64,000 bases of DNA, taken from Pseudoalteromonas luteoviolacea S2607 (GTDB lineage Bacteria > Pseudomonadota > Gammaproteobacteria > Enterobacterales > Alteromonadaceae). Location: NCBI RefSeq assembly GCF_001625575.1, contig NZ_AUXV01000005.1, forward strand, positions 1 to 64,000, written 5' to 3'. Both the position numbers and the translations under genes were made by a program. Shown piece after piece: positions 63,717 through 64,000 of the stretch. Below the pieces are notes generated by a model. It was not told the origin of the DNA, made no database searches, and saw nothing but the letters and a program-made list of their open reading frames with translations. Position 1 is the stretch's first letter. Every line of letters begins with the position of its first letter.

Positions 63717-64000
63717 ATGTTTACGGTACACGGCCAATGGCAAATCGATATCACTCCCCCCAATGTTTTTGTTAATTTAGTCGGGGCTTTTAATTGCGAA
63801 GGAATGAAAGCGCTAGAACGAGAAGCGCGCCGCAAGTGGCTCGATTATGAACGAGGGCAGATCTATTGCGCAGTCATTAATTTGAGTGAATTTGAGATGA
63901 CGACAATGGATAGCATTGACGCACTTAAGGACTACTTTTCCGATATGGAGCAGCGCGGGTATCGACGCATTGATTATATCGGTATTGACGCCCTGTCTAG
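63717..64000 (+). CDS. STAS-like hypothetical protein, cut by the window edge
   Basis: The first 94 codons are present and open. They start MFTVHGQWQIDITPPNVFVN, with GAGAGGGTGGC upstream of the ATG. The alternating strand/helix pattern, the VINLSEFEMTTMDSIDALKD segment and the length suggest a STAS-type fold, as in anti-sigma-factor antagonists, but similarity is weak and the end is missing. It follows oligopeptidase B by 53 bp, across a hairpin. Confidence 0.6.
   Translation, partial: MFTVHGQWQIDITPPNVFVNLVGAFNCEGMKALEREARRKWLDYERGQIYCAVINLSEFEMTTMDSIDALKDYFSDMEQRGYRRIDYIGIDALS

Overview
The window looks like chromosomal DNA of a marine gammaproteobacterium of the Alteromonadales, most likely Pseudoalteromonas or a close relative. 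That is an inference from the many TonB-dependent receptors, chemoreceptors, GGDEF/two-component genes and large secreted proteases, and from the moderate GC content. No rRNA, tRNA, transposase, integrase, phage gene or CRISPR array was recognised. Most genes are intact, and many neighbours overlap by a few bases.

Layout. 1-90: five 18-bp tandem repeats running off the left edge. 0.5-3.5 kb: secreted M12-type zinc metalloprotease coupled to a small lipoprotein. 3.5-5.5 kb: OmpR-type two-component pair. 5.5-9.7 kb: RhlE helicase, CHASE-GGDEF diguanylate cyclase, long RclC/YkgB-like (DUF417) membrane protein. 10-13.7 kb: a 1212-aa LamG/propeller/Ala-Gly-rich secreted protein of unknown function. 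13.7-16.7 kb: hybrid kinase, periplasmic solute-binding protein and LuxR regulator in one operon. 16.7-17.4 kb: hairpin-rich leader and a 56-aa gene. 17.4-20 kb: Fur-box TonB receptor with a CxxC plug and an overlapping thioredoxin-like gene. 20.2-24.1 kb: two chemoreceptors with a short BLUF photoreceptor between them. 24.3-26.9 kb: LspA-like peptidase, AhpD-like protein behind an SD-sequestering hairpin, DUF1842, PepSY and DUF4920 proteins. 27.1-36.5 kb: heme-type TonB receptor, then a Fur-box operon of a large helical-repeat lipoprotein, TonB receptor, 75-aa protein and di-heme peroxidase. 36.5-42 kb: DUF454 protein, two paralogous porins, dCache chemoreceptor. 42.2-45.8 kb: hexose-6-phosphate mutarotase and a sigma-54 activator/kinase pair. 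45.9-52.2 kb: small membrane protein, peptidase-MA-like protein, trypsin-like secreted protease, transglutaminase-like lipoprotein. 52.4-61.3 kb: MacAB/ADOP-type ABC exporter followed by an RND pump. 61.6-64 kb: oligopeptidase B and the start of a STAS-like protein.

How the parts fit. Three themes stand out. First, iron: Fur-box-like sites (10-13 of 14 matches to the 7-1-7 core) lie upstream of two TonB receptors, the lipoprotein/TonB/peroxidase operon, a small membrane protein and the trypsin-like protease. Second, sensing: three chemoreceptors, one BLUF protein, one diguanylate cyclase and three kinase systems. Third, envelope stress and export: a near-consensus sigma-54 promoter (52386-52401) precedes the exporter operon, and a sigma-54 activator with its kinase lies 7 kb upstream, so a regulatory link is likely but not shown.

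The best candidates for something not well described are the large LamG/propeller protein with three C-terminal 22-residue repeats, the TonB-receptor/thioredoxin CxxC pair, the lipoprotein-TonB-75aa-peroxidase operon, the kinase-SBP-pseudoreceiver module, and the structured leader at 17.05-17.16 kb. All functional statements come from reading the sequence and family knowledge; no searches were run.
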